Counted from the first letter of the stretch, positions 12,179 to 22,646 are shown. The stretch: 64,000 nucleotides of DNA from Pseudosulfitobacter pseudonitzschiae (GCF_002222635.1 NZ_CP022415.1:1674001-1738000), one strand, 5' to 3'. Made by a program: numbers and translations. Notes: a model not told the origin generated them from the letters alone.

Positions 12179-13039
12179 ATGAATCCCATCCTCAAGGCCG
12201 CGCTTTGGATGAGCGGATCTATTGCTTCGTTTTCCGCGATGGCTGTGGCAGGGCGCGAAGTGGCGTTCGAACTCGATACCTTTGAAATCATGATGTACCG
12301 CAGCCTTGTAGGCGTGATCATCGTCTGCCTTGTGGCGGGCGTGACCGGCACATGGCGGCAGGTCAACACCCAGCAGATGGGCACCCATCTTTTCCGCAAC
12401 GTGGCACATTTTACGGGACAGAACCTGTGGTTCTATGCGGTCACCGCGATCCCCTTGGCACAGGTCTTTGCGCTCGAGTTCACCTCGCCCATCTGGGTGA
12501 TCGTGCTTTCGCCGCTGATATTAGGCGAACGTCTGACACTGGTGCGCGCGATTGCGGCGCTGATGGGTTTTGCCGGTATCCTGATCGTCGCGCGCCCCGA
12601 TGTGGGCGCGATCAATGCAGGTGTGGTAACCGCCGCCAGCGCCGCAATCTTTTTCGCGCTGACCATCATGTTTACCAAACGTCTGACCCGCACCCAGACG
12701 ATCACCTGCATCCTGTTCTGGCTGACGTCGATGCAGCTGGTCATGGGGCTGGTGATGGCAGGATATGACGGCGATCTGATGCTGCCTACTGCGGTCACTC
12801 TGCCGTGGCTGGTGCTGATCGGGTTGGCCGGTCTGCTGGCGCATTTCTGCCTGACCAATGCGTTGAAAATTGCACCTGCCACAGTTGTGGTGCCCATCGA
12901 CTTCATCCGCCTGCCGACCATCGCGGTTGTAGGGATGCTGTTGTATTCGGAAACCGTCGATATCTGGGTGTTTATTGGTGCCGCGGTGATCTTTGCGGGC
13001 AACTATATGAACATTTGGTTCGAAACGCGCCGCCGCTGA
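12179..13039 (+). CDS. EamA-family (DMT) permease
   Basis: A 286-residue protein with ten predicted membrane helices in two EamA repeats. The second repeat includes PATVVVPIDFIRLPTIAVVG. It is a drug/metabolite transporter superfamily member of unknown substrate. It starts 63 nt after guaA and is followed 52 nt later by a second, different DMT permease, so this is a tandem transporter pair. Confidence 0.88.
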   Translation: MNPILKAALWMSGSIASFSAMAVAGREVAFELDTFEIMMYRSLVGVIIVCLVAGVTGTWRQVNTQQMGTHLFRNVAHFTGQNLWFYAVTAIPLAQVFALEFTSPIWVIVLSPLILGERLTLVRAIAALMGFAGILIVARPDVGAINAGVVTAASAAIFFALTIMFTKRLTRTQTITCILFWLTSMQLVMGLVMAGYDGDLMLPTAVTLPWLVLIGLAGLLAHFCLTNALKIAPATVVVPIDFIRLPTIAVVGMLLYSETVDIWVFIGAAVIFAGNYMNIWFETRRR

Positions 13040-13091
13040 TTGCGCAGCTTTCGGATCGTCTGTGCATTGACGTATTGCTAGGACCAAGGCC

Positions 13092-14018
13092 ATGACAGAT
13101 CAAAAAACCATATCTGGCCGTGCATGGGCTGAAATGCTGCTGTTGGGCGCGATCTGGGGCGGTTCTTTTTTGTCGATCCGCGTGGCGCTGGACGAAATCG
13201 GGCCGCTGACTGCGGTGGCCCATCGCACCGGCTGGGCGATGCTGGTGCTGTGGGGCGTGGTGGCCCTGCGCGGAATCTCCGTGCCGCGCGATCTGCGAAT
13301 CTGGGGAGCCTTTATGGTTATGGGCCTGCTGAACAACGTGATCCCCTTTGGCCTGATGGCGTGGGGGCAGTTGCACATCGCCAGCGGTCTGACCTCGATC
13401 TTTAACGCAGCGACTGCGATCTTTGGCGTTCTGGCCGCATCGCTGTTTTTCGCAGACGAACGCATGACCCCGCGACGCGCCTTGGGCGTGGCGCTGGGAT
13501 TTGCAGGTGTGGCAACGGCCATAGGGATCGACAGCCTGCGCAGCTTTGATCTGCAAAGCCTCGCGCAACTGGCCGTTCTTGCAGGAGCTGCCAGCTATGC
13601 GCTGGCCGGTGTCTGGGCGCGCAAACATCTGGGCGGCTTGCATCCGTTGCTGGCCGCTGCGGGGATGCTGACAGGCTCGAGCCTGATCACCCTGCCGCTG
13701 GCATGGACGGTCGAGGGGCCGATCACGCTGGCTCTGGCCCCCGACACGCTGCTGGCCATCGGCTATTACGCCATCGTCGCCACTGCCGGTGCCTATCTGT
13801 TGTATTACCGCGTGCTACAAATGGCGGGCAGCAGCAATCTGATGATCGTCACGCTGCTGATCCCGCCCGTGGCCATCACCCTTGGCGCGTGGGTGCGCGG
13901 CGAAACGCTGGGGCCACAGGCCTATGCGGGTTTTGCGCTGCTGGCGTTGGGACTGGTGGTGCTGGATGGGCGTATCTGGAACCGGAAGAAGGCGCGCGCG
14001 CCGCATAACCAAGCGTAA
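13092..14018 (+). CDS. EamA-family (DMT) permease
   Basis: A 308-residue, ten-helix DMT permease. The first repeat shows LLGAIWGGSFLSIRVALDEI and the second SSNLMIVTLLIPPVAITLGAW, both typical of EamA proteins. It differs clearly from the preceding permease, so the pair is not a recent duplication. The substrate is unknown. Confidence 0.88.
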   Translation: MTDQKTISGRAWAEMLLLGAIWGGSFLSIRVALDEIGPLTAVAHRTGWAMLVLWGVVALRGISVPRDLRIWGAFMVMGLLNNVIPFGLMAWGQLHIASGLTSIFNAATAIFGVLAASLFFADERMTPRRALGVALGFAGVATAIGIDSLRSFDLQSLAQLAVLAGAASYALAGVWARKHLGGLHPLLAAAGMLTGSSLITLPLAWTVEGPITLALAPDTLLAIGYYAIVATAGAYLLYYRVLQMAGSSNLMIVTLLIPPVAITLGAWVRGETLGPQAYAGFALLALGLVVLDGRIWNRKKARAPHNQA

Positions 14019-14130
14019 ACACGCGCAAGTTTCCTTTGCGTCAGCGGTTGACGTGACGTGGTGTCGCACTCTCTTGTAACTAAGCTTTGCGGTGCATCGC
14101 CTTGCAAAGCAACTTCTGGGGAGGAGAGAC

Positions 14131-15231
14131 ATGACAGTTAAACACATCGCCATTGCGGCGCTTCTTGGCTCGGCTTGCACGGCGCAGGCGGGCGGCATCG
14201 ACCGTTCGGGGCAATCCATTCTGGCGCTGTTCGAATCCGGCCGCTACGCCGAATTCAGCCTTGGCGCGGTTTCGCCCGACACGTCGGGCACCTCTGTGGT
14301 GGGCTTGGGCGGTGCGGGTTCGGGCGACATGACGTCCAGCTTTTTGCAACTGGGTGCTGCCTACAAGGCGGACATAAACGACCGCCTGTCCTATGCGATC
14401 ATCTACGATCAGCCCTTTGGCGCCGACGTGGATTATCCGGCTGGAACAGGCTATTATGCCGCAGGTGCTGCGGCCGATCTGGACGCACATGCCATCACCG
14501 GCCTGCTGCGCTACAAATTCCAGAACAACTTCAGCGTTCACGGTGGTGTGCGCGTTCAAAGCATCGAAGCCACCGCAGCCATACCCTTTATTGGCGGCTA
14601 TGCCGTAAATGGTGCGCGTGACATTGGTGTAGGCTATGTGGCCGGTGTGGCGTACGAGCGTCCCGACATCGCGTTGCGCGTGGCGCTGACCTATAATTCC
14701 GGTATCGAACACGACGTCGAGACGACAGAAAGTTTTGGTGGCGCCCCGCTTCCGACCACGACCACACAGATCGAGACACCGCAGTCGATCAATCTGGATT
14801 TCCGGACCGGCATCGCGCAGGATACGTTGCTGTTTGGGGGCATCCGCTGGGCCGAATGGTCGGAATTCGACATCACCCCAGTGGGCTATGCTGGTGCGAC
14901 TGGCGGCGCATCCCTTGTTAGCTACGACAACGATGTCTTTACCTATTCCTTGGGCGTCGGGCGTCGGCTGAACGAAAACTGGTCGGTGTCAGCCTCGGTG
15001 GGCTTTGAAAAATCCAACGGCGGATTTGCCAGCAACCTCGGCCCGACGGACGGCTTCAAAAGCCTTGCATTGGCTGCGGTCTATACCCAGGACAACATGA
15101 AGATCACCACCGGCATCCGATATATCAACATCGGTGATGCGCAAACAGCCATTCCCGGCTTTGCGCCTGCCGCAAACTTCGAAGACAACCACGCCGTCGC
15201 GATTGGCGTAAAGGTCGGATACAACTTCTGA
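14131..15231 (+). CDS. OmpP1/FadL-family outer-membrane porin
   Basis: A 366-residue exported beta-barrel. A signal peptide ends at about residue 21 (GSACTAQA/GG). The mature protein is rich in alternating strands, and its end, VAIGVKVGYNF, carries the terminal Phe of outer-membrane barrels. Segments such as SYAIIYDQPFGADVDYP and GGIRWAEWSEFDI place it in the FadL family, which takes up long-chain fatty acids and other hydrophobic compounds. ATG 14131 follows GGGGAGGAGAG. A terminator follows. Confidence 0.88.
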   Translation: MTVKHIAIAALLGSACTAQAGGIDRSGQSILALFESGRYAEFSLGAVSPDTSGTSVVGLGGAGSGDMTSSFLQLGAAYKADINDRLSYAIIYDQPFGADVDYPAGTGYYAAGAAADLDAHAITGLLRYKFQNNFSVHGGVRVQSIEATAAIPFIGGYAVNGARDIGVGYVAGVAYERPDIALRVALTYNSGIEHDVETTESFGGAPLPTTTTQIETPQSINLDFRTGIAQDTLLFGGIRWAEWSEFDITPVGYAGATGGASLVSYDNDVFTYSLGVGRRLNENWSVSASVGFEKSNGGFASNLGPTDGFKSLALAAVYTQDNMKITTGIRYINIGDAQTAIPGFAPAANFEDNHAVAIGVKVGYNF

Positions 15232-15258
15232 CCCAGCCCACATCGTGAACGACATCTG

Positions 15259-15289
15259 AAACCCGCGGCCCGAAAGGCTGCGGGTTTTT
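15259..15289 (+). terminator. Rho-independent terminator of FadL-type porin gene
   Basis: The stem AAACCCGC (15259-15266) pairs with GCGGGTTT (15280-15287) and runs into a T tract, 27 nt after the stop. Confidence 0.8.
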
Positions 15290-15370
15290 CCGTCTGACGC
15301 AGCGCCTGAACTGGTGTCTTTTGCAGCACTCGGTTAGGAACGACATCAAACAGATAACGGACCCCGACCG

Positions 15371-16243
15371 ATGCTTTATCCAGATGCCGCAAGCTGGCGC
15401 GCTGCCAAGGAAAAATCTGTGCTTGTCTATGGCATGTCAGGTTTGGGAAAAACCCATATGTCGACGCTGTTGCGGGCTTCGGGCGACTGGTTCCACTACT
15501 CGATCGATTACCGCATCGGCACGCGTTATATGGGCGAATATATTGCCGACAACGCCAAGGCCGAGGCGATGAAGGTGCCGTTCCTGCGCAATCTGTTGAT
15601 GACCGACAGTATCTATATCGGATCCAACATCACCTTTGACAATCTATCGCCCGTCGCCACCTATCTGGGTAAGCCGGGCGATCCGGAGCTTGGTGGTCTG
15701 CCCATCGCTGAATACACCCGCAGACAAGAGCAGTTCCGCAAGGCCGAGATCAACGCCCTGCGCGACACCGCGTATTTCGCCGAACGTGGGCGCGCGCTGT
15801 ACGGCTATCCGCATTTCATTTGTGACACCGGCGGGTCGATCTGCGAATGGGTCGATGCAAACGACGATCACGATGTGCTGATGACCGAACTTTCGGCGTG
15901 CTGCCTGCCGGTATGGATCAAAGGCACCGAAGCCCACACCCAAGAGCTGATCCACCGCTTTGACAAAGCACCAAAACCGATGGCCTACCAGCCTGTATTC
16001 CTGACACAGTGCTGGCAGGAATATCTTGCGGAAACAGGGCTTTCCGAGACCGCCGTGAACCCCGACAGCTTTATCCGCTGGACCTATGCGCGCGCGCTGG
16101 CCCACCGTCAGCCGCGCTATGAGGCCATGTCGCGCTGGGGTATTACGGTGACCGCCGACGAGGTTGCGGCCATGAAATCCCCAGCCGATTTCCAAGACCT
16201 GATCGCCGCAGCCCTTGAGCGGCGCACGCAAAACCCTATCTGA
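15371..16243 (+). CDS. P-loop ATPase-like protein upstream of metA
   Basis: A 290-residue protein with an early Walker A motif, GMSGLGKTH (about residues 21-29). The rest has no motif I can name. DWFHYSIDYRIGTRYMGEYI follows the P-loop, and the end is helical. It lies 30 nt upstream of metA on the same strand and is probably co-transcribed. I recall this ATPase-metA neighbourhood in other roseobacters, but a functional link to methionine synthesis is not established. Confidence 0.7.
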   Translation: MLYPDAASWRAAKEKSVLVYGMSGLGKTHMSTLLRASGDWFHYSIDYRIGTRYMGEYIADNAKAEAMKVPFLRNLLMTDSIYIGSNITFDNLSPVATYLGKPGDPELGGLPIAEYTRRQEQFRKAEINALRDTAYFAERGRALYGYPHFICDTGGSICEWVDANDDHDVLMTELSACCLPVWIKGTEAHTQELIHRFDKAPKPMAYQPVFLTQCWQEYLAETGLSETAVNPDSFIRWTYARALAHRQPRYEAMSRWGITVTADEVAAMKSPADFQDLIAAALERRTQNPI

Positions 16244-16273
16244 ACCTCTCCTGAACAAGTCCGGACCGAAAAA

Positions 16274-17191
16274 ATGCCCATCAAGATCCCATCCACCCTG
16301 CCCGCTTACGACGTGCTGACCCGCGAGGGCGTGATGGTTGTGGACGAGGAACTGGCCGCAAGTCAGGACATTCGCCCGCTGCGCATCGCGCTGCTGAATT
16401 TGATGCCCAAGAAAATCCAGACGGAAACCCAGTTTGCCCGTCTGATCGGTGCGACCCCGCTGCAAATCGAATTCAGCCTGATCCGCATGTCCGATCACAA
16501 CACCCGCAACACCGCCGCCGAACATATGGAAAGTTTTTACCGCCCGTTTTCCGAAGTCACCGAAGAAAAGTTCGACGGGCTGATCATCACCGGCGCACCG
16601 ATCGAACATCTCGACTTTGACGAGGTCGGCTATTGGGACGAGTTGCAGCGCGTGATGGACTGGACCCAGACCAACGTGCATTCCACCTTTGGCGTGTGCT
16701 GGGGCGGGATGGCGATGATAAACCACTTTCACGGCGTGAAAAAACACATGTTGGACAAAAAGGCATTCGGCTGCTTCCGGCACCGCAACCTTGCGCCTGC
16801 ATCCCCCTATCTGCGTGGTTTTTCAGATGATTGCGTTATTCCCGTCAGCCGCTGGACCGAAATGCGGCAGGCCGAAGTCGACAGCGTCGACAGCTTGCGC
16901 ACCCTGCTAGGCAGTGACGAGGTCGGTCCCTGTCTGGTCGAGGATGTGAATCATCGCGCGTTGTATATCTTCAACCACTTCGAATACGACAGTGACACGC
17001 TGAAGCAGGAATACGATCGCGACGTGGCCGCCGGCACCGAAATCAACGTGCCGATGAACTATTACCCCCACGATGACCCCAGCCAACCACCGCAAAACCG
17101 CTGGCGCAGTCATGCGCACCTTTTGTACGGGAACTGGATCAATGAAATCTACCAGTCGACACCCTTTGATCTGGCCAAAATTGGAACGTAA
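16274..17191 (+). CDS. metA: Homoserine O-acyltransferase (probably acetyl-CoA-specific)
   Basis: A 305-residue enzyme that acylates homoserine as the first committed step of methionine synthesis. The nucleophile is Cys142 in FGVCWGG, and the catalytic His-x-Glu is in IFNHFEYD. Residue 111 is Glu (GAPIEHLDF), where E. coli MetA has Gly. Published work on this family links Glu111 to acetyl-CoA use, so the product is more likely O-acetylhomoserine than O-succinylhomoserine. The length matches the family fully. Confidence 0.93.
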   Translation: MPIKIPSTLPAYDVLTREGVMVVDEELAASQDIRPLRIALLNLMPKKIQTETQFARLIGATPLQIEFSLIRMSDHNTRNTAAEHMESFYRPFSEVTEEKFDGLIITGAPIEHLDFDEVGYWDELQRVMDWTQTNVHSTFGVCWGGMAMINHFHGVKKHMLDKKAFGCFRHRNLAPASPYLRGFSDDCVIPVSRWTEMRQAEVDSVDSLRTLLGSDEVGPCLVEDVNHRALYIFNHFEYDSDTLKQEYDRDVAAGTEINVPMNYYPHDDPSQPPQNRWRSHAHLLYGNWINEIYQSTPFDLAKIGT

Positions 17192-18158
17192 ATTGTTGAT
17201 CTGGGGTGTTGTTCTCGGGCTGGCGCTTGTGGCCACCGTGCAGATTTCTGCGCATTTGCGCGAGACGCGGGCCGAGCAAAGTCACCCTCCTGTCGGGCAG
17301 GTTCTGGATGTTAACGGCACCAAGGTCCACGCAGTGGTCATGGGCCAAGGCCCCGATCTGGTGCTGATCCACGGTGCGGGCGGCAATGTGCGCGACTTTA
17401 TCTTTAATTTTTCTGAACGCCTGACCGATCGCTATCGCGTGATCCTGTTCGACCGCCCCGGATTGGGTTGGACAGAACGGCCCCGTGATGCCTTCGGCGG
17501 CGCGTGGGCCTCCGAGGGCACCTCGCCGCAGGCGCAGGCCGCCCTGCTGCAAGCTGCCTCCGACCAGTTGGGCGTCAGCAATCCGGTTGTTCTGGGCCAC
17601 AGCTTTGGCGGCTCTGTCGCGCTTGCGTGGGCGCTGGCGCGACCGGATGACACCGCCGCCGTGGTCATGGTTGCCGGTGTAGCGCAGCCGTGGCCGGGCG
17701 ATCTGGGACCGTTCTATACCGTTCTGGGGGCACCTTGGGGCGGTGCGCTGGTTGTGCCGCTGATCACCGCCTTTACCCCCCGTCCCTATGTAAAAAACCG
17801 CATCGACAGCATCTTTGCGCCGCAATCCGCACCCGAAGGCTATGCCGATTATATCGGTGCTGGCCTGTCGATGCGTCGCACCACCCTGCGCGCCAATGTG
17901 CGGCAGGTGAACACCCTGCGCCCTCATATGGTGGCAATGAAGGCGCAACTGCCAAGCCTGACCATGCCCTTCGAGATCATCCACGGTGATGCAGACGACA
18001 CTGTGCCGCTGACGGTCCATTCGGTCCCGCTTTCGCAACAGGTGCCGGGTGCCAACCTGACCGTACTGCCCGGCGTCGGCCACATGCCCCAACACGTCGA
18101 TCCGCGGGCCGTAACCGACGCAATCGACCGTGCCGCACAACGTGCGGGTTTGCGTTAA
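17142..18158 (+). CDS. Membrane-anchored alpha/beta hydrolase
   Basis: A protein of about 338 residues with an N-terminal hydrophobic segment ([18 protein letters not shown]) that probably anchors it in the inner membrane with the catalytic domain outside. The oxyanion-hole motif HGAGGN, nucleophile elbow GHSFGG, a candidate acid in HGDADDTVP and the C-terminal His in GVGHMPQH form a complete alpha/beta hydrolase set. The substrate is unknown. ATG 17142 overlaps the metA end by 50 nt. TTG codons at about 17193-17198 are possible later starts. Confidence 0.85.
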   Translation: MKSTSRHPLIWPKLERKLLIWGVVLGLALVATVQISAHLRETRAEQSHPPVGQVLDVNGTKVHAVVMGQGPDLVLIHGAGGNVRDFIFNFSERLTDRYRVILFDRPGLGWTERPRDAFGGAWASEGTSPQAQAALLQAASDQLGVSNPVVLGHSFGGSVALAWALARPDDTAAVVMVAGVAQPWPGDLGPFYTVLGAPWGGALVVPLITAFTPRPYVKNRIDSIFAPQSAPEGYADYIGAGLSMRRTTLRANVRQVNTLRPHMVAMKAQLPSLTMPFEIIHGDADDTVPLTVHSVPLSQQVPGANLTVLPGVGHMPQHVDPRAVTDAIDRAAQRAGLR

Positions 18159-18214
18159 GCGCGCCGCCGCACCATATTGATGTTAATTCAAGTCACTTCA
18201 GGGGAGCACGCCGC

Positions 18215-19084
18215 GTGACCAAACCATTCGACGGCACCATCAGCGCATTTGCCGAAAGCCAAGCACCCGAAGACATCCGCAAGACCATCGCGCGGGCCGA
18301 CAAGGACGACGTGCTGTCCGACAGCTATCCCCACTCCGAGCGCATGTCGCGCAAAGCCTATGACAAGCAGATGGAACAGTTGCAGATCGAACTGGTCAAA
18401 ATGCAAGCTTGGGCGTTGGAAAGCGGGGCCCGCGTAGTCTGTGTATTCGAGGGACGCGACGCGGCTGGCAAAGGTGGCACAATCAAACGGTTCCGCGAAA
18501 ACCTGAACCCGCGCAGCGCCAATGTGGTAGCTCTGCCGAAACCCACCGAAAAGGAGGCCGGCGAGTGGTATTTTCAACGTTACATCAGACGCTTGCCCAC
18601 TGCGGGCACAATCGCGTTTTATGATCGCAGTTGGTACAATCGTGGCGTCGTTGAAAAAGTATTCGGCTTTTGCACCGACGCCCAACGCGACCATTTCTTT
18701 CAACAAGTGCAGCCGTTTGAAGACATGTTGGTGGATGACGGCATTCACCTGTTCAAGTTCTGGCTGAACGTGGGGCGCGCGGAACAACTGCGCCGGATGA
18801 TGGACCGTGAAGCCGACCCGCTGAAACAATGGAAGCTCAGCTGGATCGACGTTGAAGGGCTGAAAAAATGGGACGATTATTCCACAGCCATCCGCGAGAC
18901 GCTGGACCGGAGCCATTCGGATCACGCCCCTTGGACCATCGTGCGCTCTGACGACAAACGCCGTGCCCGTCTGGCCGCGATCCGCTGCGTGTTGCACGGG
19001 TTGGATTACAGCAACAAGGACGCCCAAGCCATTGGTGAGATTGACACTTCGATCTGCGGCGGACCGGACATCTGGGATGTCTAA
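18215..19084 (+). CDS. ppk2: Polyphosphate kinase 2 family protein
   Basis: A 289-residue PPK2-family phosphotransferase that uses polyphosphate and nucleotides. Walker A is in [16 protein letters not shown] and Walker B in [11 protein letters not shown]. The lid segment includes RPSF-type family neighbours ([24 protein letters not shown]). Single-domain size fits class I PPK2. The start is GTG, after GGGGAG. The stop overlaps the downstream tetR start by 8 nt, which suggests the pair is translated together. Confidence 0.92.
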   Translation: MTKPFDGTISAFAESQAPEDIRKTIARADKDDVLSDSYPHSERMSRKAYDKQMEQLQIELVKMQAWALESGARVVCVFEGRDAAGKGGTIKRFRENLNPRSANVVALPKPTEKEAGEWYFQRYIRRLPTAGTIAFYDRSWYNRGVVEKVFGFCTDAQRDHFFQQVQPFEDMLVDDGIHLFKFWLNVGRAEQLRRMMDREADPLKQWKLSWIDVEGLKKWDDYSTAIRETLDRSHSDHAPWTIVRSDDKRRARLAAIRCVLHGLDYSNKDAQAIGEIDTSICGGPDIWDV

Positions 19085-19694
19085 GCGCGGCTATCACCAT
19101 GGCAATCTGCGACAGGCCCTTGTCGATGCAGCGCTTGAGCTGATCGAAGCCAAGGGCCCCACCGGCTTTACCCTGTCGGAGGCGGCCAAACAGGCGGGCG
19201 TGACACCTGCAGCTGTCTACCGCCACTTCGAAGGGCGCGAAGACCTGATTGCCGAAGCTGCCCTGCAAGGCTACGAGATTTTCTCGGACCTGATGGATTA
19301 TGCCTATCAATCCGGCCAACCCTCGGCGCTGGCCGCGTTCGAGGCGACAGGCCGCGCCTATCTGGCCTTTGCGCGCAAACATCCTGGCCACTATATCGCG
19401 ATGTTCGAAAGCGGCATTTCGATCAACCGCACACCCGAACTGGCCGCCGCAGCCAACCGTGCCAACGGTGTGCTGGAAAAAGCTGCGGGCGATCTGTCGC
19501 AACACATCCCCGCCGACAAACGCCCACCCGCCTCGATGTTCAGTGCCCACATCTGGGCCATGAGCCACGGCGTCGTCGAACTGTTCGCACGTAACAGCCC
19601 CGGCCGCGCCAGCCCGTTCCCGCCCGAAGATCTTTTGGAAAGCGGCATCGGTATTTATCTGCGTGGCCTGGGATTGGTGGCGCCGGACAACTGA
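19077..19694 (+). CDS. TetR/AcrR-family regulator
   Basis: A 205-residue repressor-type protein. The N-terminal helix-turn-helix is [21 protein letters not shown], with the preceding [18 protein letters not shown] typical of TetR. The C-terminal ligand-binding domain resembles the WHG-type TetR group ([13 protein letters not shown]). It overlaps ppk2 by 8 nt, so it may regulate the ppk2 operon. The ligand is unknown. Confidence 0.9.
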   Translation: MSKRGYHHGNLRQALVDAALELIEAKGPTGFTLSEAAKQAGVTPAAVYRHFEGREDLIAEAALQGYEIFSDLMDYAYQSGQPSALAAFEATGRAYLAFARKHPGHYIAMFESGISINRTPELAAAANRANGVLEKAAGDLSQHIPADKRPPASMFSAHIWAMSHGVVELFARNSPGRASPFPPEDLLESGIGIYLRGLGLVAPDN

Positions 19695-19750
19695 AGTCAA
19701 ACAGTAAACTCTTGTGACAGCGCCCCCCTTGACCTATCAACTTCAAGGAA

Positions 19751-20521
19751 ATGCACATTAGAGTGAATTCCCTGTTTATGACCAATATCTTTTCGAATGC
19801 GACCATCACCCGCAAAGACCGTCTGCGCGATCTGAAAGCACGTGAAACCAGCTATTTTGATCTGGGGTTCATCAAGGCGATACCGCCAGAACACCGCAGC
19901 GCCTGCATTGATTTGCTGGATCAGTCAAAATCACAACTGCGGCAAGATCTGTTCGCCCTGTCGAAGCTGAATTTTATAAAAGGCGGCTTTTTCGTTGAAT
20001 TCGGCGCTACCAACGGAGTCGAATTGAACAATACGTGGTTGATGGAAACCGCCTTTGACTGGACTGGCATCCTTGCCGAACCTGCCCGCAACTGGCAGGC
20101 TGATCTGGTGGCAAACCGCAAATGCGCCATCGAAAAGCTCTGTGTCTGGCGCGCGTCGAGCGAGACCCTTAAGTTCACCGAAGCGCCCCGTGGCGTGAAC
20201 TCGGCGATTTCCAGCTTTGTGAAAAAGTCACGCAAACTGCGTGGCACAACCTATGATGTCACCACTATTTCGTTGAACGACCTGTTGTCAAAACATGGCG
20301 CGCCGGACGTGATCGACTATATGTCTGTCGACACCGAAGGCAGCGAATTCGACATCCTCAACGCGGTTGATTTCGACCGCTGGTCGTTTCGCATCATGAC
20401 GGTCGAACACAACTATGCCCCTCAGCGTGAAAATATCTACAACCTGCTGACCTCCAAAGGTTATGTGCGCGTCCTGGAAGATGTTTCGCGCTTTGATGAC
20501 TGGTATGTCAAACCCGACTGA
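19751..20521 (+). CDS. FkbM-family methyltransferase
   Basis: A SAM-dependent methyltransferase-like protein of up to 256 residues. The FkbM signature appears as GFFVEFGATNGVELNNTWLM (SAM-binding region) and VIDYMSVDTEGSEFDIL (acidic post-motif). Family members O-methylate sugars or natural products; the substrate here is unknown. Three starts are possible (19751, a GTG at 19766 and ATG 19778), and AAGGAA sits very close to the first. No linked polysaccharide cluster is seen. Confidence 0.82.
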   Translation: MHIRVNSLFMTNIFSNATITRKDRLRDLKARETSYFDLGFIKAIPPEHRSACIDLLDQSKSQLRQDLFALSKLNFIKGGFFVEFGATNGVELNNTWLMETAFDWTGILAEPARNWQADLVANRKCAIEKLCVWRASSETLKFTEAPRGVNSAISSFVKKSRKLRGTTYDVTTISLNDLLSKHGAPDVIDYMSVDTEGSEFDILNAVDFDRWSFRIMTVEHNYAPQRENIYNLLTSKGYVRVLEDVSRFDDWYVKPD

Positions 20522-20694
20522 CGCGGCGGAGAACCTGCACTAAAAAAGGGCGATTTCGCCTATCGGCGGCCTTGGAAACGGGGCGGCTGCCTTTTGCGTT
20601 GCAGGCCCCAATGTAATACCTTAGTCAAAGACTCACTCAAAACAGTCCCAGCAAGTCCCCGATCAGCCACGGACCTCTCACTGAAAGCACACAT

Positions 20695-21384
20695 ATGACG
20701 ATCAAAACCCTCCTCGGCGCGGGCCTGTCCGCGACGCTTCTCGCTGGTACGGCCTTTGCTCAGGAAAACATTGCTGTTGGTGCCGACCCGATCTTTGATC
20801 CGGTTCAGGACCGCCCCGGCTTGTCCTGGTCCGCAGGCATCGCCGCCACAGCGCGTTTTGTCACATCAGACAATCTGGACCACGCCGAAAACGAACTCGA
20901 AGGGTTTGTCGAACTGGCCTATGCAGGGTTTCACACAGGTCTGACCGTCACGACCCTGTACCAAGATCCCGCAGATGACGTGGAATACGAGGCCAATCTG
21001 GGCTATGGCGCGGAATTCGGCAACGGCATGTCGTGGGATCTGACATATGGTTATATCTGGTTGAACAACACCGCTGGCCATTCGGAAGAAATCACCGCCA
21101 CGTTGGCGTTTCCTGTCACCGACACGGTTGATGGTGCCTTTGCCATAATCGTCGACCCCGACACCGGCAAGAGCGATCAGGAGTTCGCATTCGAAGCAGG
21201 GCTGAACGACCGTTGGTCGCTGGTGGGTCTGGTGGGCAACTCTGACCGTGACAACAACGTCTATGGCGAATTGGGCGCGGTTTATGCCATTTCGGACAGC
21301 ACCGCGTTTCAGGTTCTCTACGAAGACACAAATGACAGCGGCGGTCTACTGGGCTTTACCGTTTCCTACGCTTTCGGCGGCTGA
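20695..21384 (+). CDS. Putative small outer-membrane beta-barrel protein
   Basis: A 229-residue exported protein with signal peptide MTIKTLLGAGLSATLLAGTA and cleavage after TAFA. The mature part alternates short strands and acidic turns and ends in GFTVSYAFGG. It resembles the Gcw_chp/TorF type of small porin-like proteins in proteobacteria, but the match is by pattern only. It has its own terminator and is convergent with rpsI. Confidence 0.72.
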   Translation: MTIKTLLGAGLSATLLAGTAFAQENIAVGADPIFDPVQDRPGLSWSAGIAATARFVTSDNLDHAENELEGFVELAYAGFHTGLTVTTLYQDPADDVEYEANLGYGAEFGNGMSWDLTYGYIWLNNTAGHSEEITATLAFPVTDTVDGAFAIIVDPDTGKSDQEFAFEAGLNDRWSLVGLVGNSDRDNNVYGELGAVYAISDSTAFQVLYEDTNDSGGLLGFTVSYAFGG

Positions 21385-21406
21385 TCCAGCCACCTTCTAA
21401 CCAGCA

Positions 21407-21440
21407 AAAGGCGCGTGATCCATTTGGATTGCGCGCCTTT
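21407..21440 (+). terminator. Rho-independent terminator
   Basis: The perfect 9-bp stem AAAGGCGCG/CGCGCCTTT ends in a T run, 22 nt after the outer-membrane protein gene. Confidence 0.85.
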
Positions 21441-21465
21441 CCTGTATCCACCTCATGCAGACACG

Positions 21466-21496
21466 AAAAAACCCGCGCCGGTGTGGCGCGGGTTTT
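21466..21496 (-). terminator. Terminator of rplM-rpsI (bidirectional)
   Basis: The stem AAAACCCGCGCC/GGCGCGGGTTTT is flanked by A and T tracts, so it can stop transcription in either direction. It lies 26 nt past the rpsI stop. Confidence 0.85.
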
Positions 21497-21521
21497 CCCA
21501 ATTTCGACAGTAAAAAACGAA

Positions 21522-22022
21522 TTAACGCTTCGAGAACTGGAAGCTCTTACGGGCTTTGGCCTTGCCGTATTTCTTACGTTCCACAACGCGGCTGTCGCGT
21601 GTCAGGAAGCCTGCAGCTTTCAACGCGCCGCGCAGGCTGGGGTCGTAGAGTTGCAGCGCTTTGGATACGCCGTGCTTGACCGCACCGGCCTGACCGGACA
21701 GACCGCCGCCCTTGACTGTGGCAACCACGTCAAATTCGCCTTCGACACCGGCAACGGTGAAGGGCTGGGCCAGAATCATCTGCAGAACCGGACGGGCAAA
21801 GTATGTGTTCATCTCTTTGCCGTTCACGGTGACCTTGCCCGAACCGGGTTTGATCCAGACGCGGGCAACCGCATCTTTCCGTTTACCTGTGGCATAGGAC
21901 CGGCCGAATTCGTCACGAACGGGCTCGCGCGGGGTCAGGTCTGTTTCTGTGCCTTGCACGCCACCGACGTTTTCAGTCACGGCAGCTTGCAGGTCTTCGA
22001 GTGTGTTGATTTCGTCGGCCAT
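21522..22022 (-). CDS. rpsI: 30S ribosomal protein S9
   Basis: A 166-residue ribosomal protein with the N-terminal extension usual in alphaproteobacteria. The C-terminal [49 protein letters not shown] is the S9 hallmark, ending in the basic tail that reaches the P-site tRNA. It lies 2 nt after rplM in the standard L13-S9 operon. Confidence 0.97.
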   Translation of the reverse strand: MADEINTLEDLQAAVTENVGGVQGTETDLTPREPVRDEFGRSYATGKRKDAVARVWIKPGSGKVTVNGKEMNTYFARPVLQMILAQPFTVAGVEGEFDVVATVKGGGLSGQAGAVKHGVSKALQLYDPSLRGALKAAGFLTRDSRVVERKKYGKAKARKSFQFSKR

Positions 22023-22024
22023 GC

Positions 22025-22486
22025 TTATGCGCTCCGCGTGTTTTTCTTGTTCATCGACTTAACGTCGAGAACTTCGGGGTTTTGCGCTTCGTGGGGGTGT
22101 TCGCCACCAGCATAGACGCGCAGGTTGGTCATAACCTGACGGCTCAGACGGTTGCCGGGCAGCATCCGCTTAACGGCCAGCGTGACCACACGCTCGGGGT
22201 GTGCACCTTCAAGGATTTGCTCTTTGGTGCGCGACTTGATGCCACCGGGGTGGCCGGTGTGCCAAAAGTGCTCTTCCTGACGCTTCTTGCCAGTCAGCTG
22301 CACCTTTTCGGCGTTGATGATGATCACGTTGTCACCCATGTCCATGTGGGGGGTAAACGACGGCTTGTGCTTGCCGCGCAGGCGGCTTGCGACGATCGTG
22401 GCAAGACGGCCCAGAACGATGCCTTCGGCGTCGATCAGGATCCATTTCTTGTCGATGTCCGCAGGTGTTGCGGTAAAGGTTTTCAT
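22025..22486 (-). CDS. rplM: 50S ribosomal protein L13
   Basis: A 153-residue protein starting [20 protein letters not shown] after [28 protein letters not shown] and [20 protein letters not shown] are conserved L13 blocks. It is the first gene of the rplM-rpsI operon, with a good sigma70-type promoter upstream. Confidence 0.97.
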   Translation of the reverse strand: MKTFTATPADIDKKWILIDAEGIVLGRLATIVASRLRGKHKPSFTPHMDMGDNVIIINAEKVQLTGKKRQEEHFWHTGHPGGIKSRTKEQILEGAHPERVVTLAVKRMLPGNRLSRQVMTNLRVYAGGEHPHEAQNPEVLDVKSMNKKNTRSA

Positions 22487-22550
22487 TGCAGGAGTTTCCT
22501 GTTTGCTGTTGCGGAGCACGTCCGACGTGTCCCTAGTATGCGATGGGCGG

Positions 22551-22578
22551 GTTATATAGCACGCATACGGGCGGTCAA
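22551..22578 (-). promoter_or_regulatory. Sigma70-type promoter of rplM-rpsI
   Basis: On the reverse strand, TTGACC (-35) and TATAAC (-10) are separated by 16 nt. The pair lies 65-92 nt upstream of the rplM start. Confidence 0.6.
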
Positions 22579-22646
22579 GCGGCGCAAACCTTTTAAAACT
22601 GTTTGAAATCAGCGTATTGCAAATAAGGTATTATTATACCCCACTT

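Noticed and set aside
15232-15370. SAM-type riboswitch ahead of the ATPase-metA pair
   Set aside because: Beyond the terminator of the preceding gene, I see no conserved riboswitch core or pseudoknot pattern.
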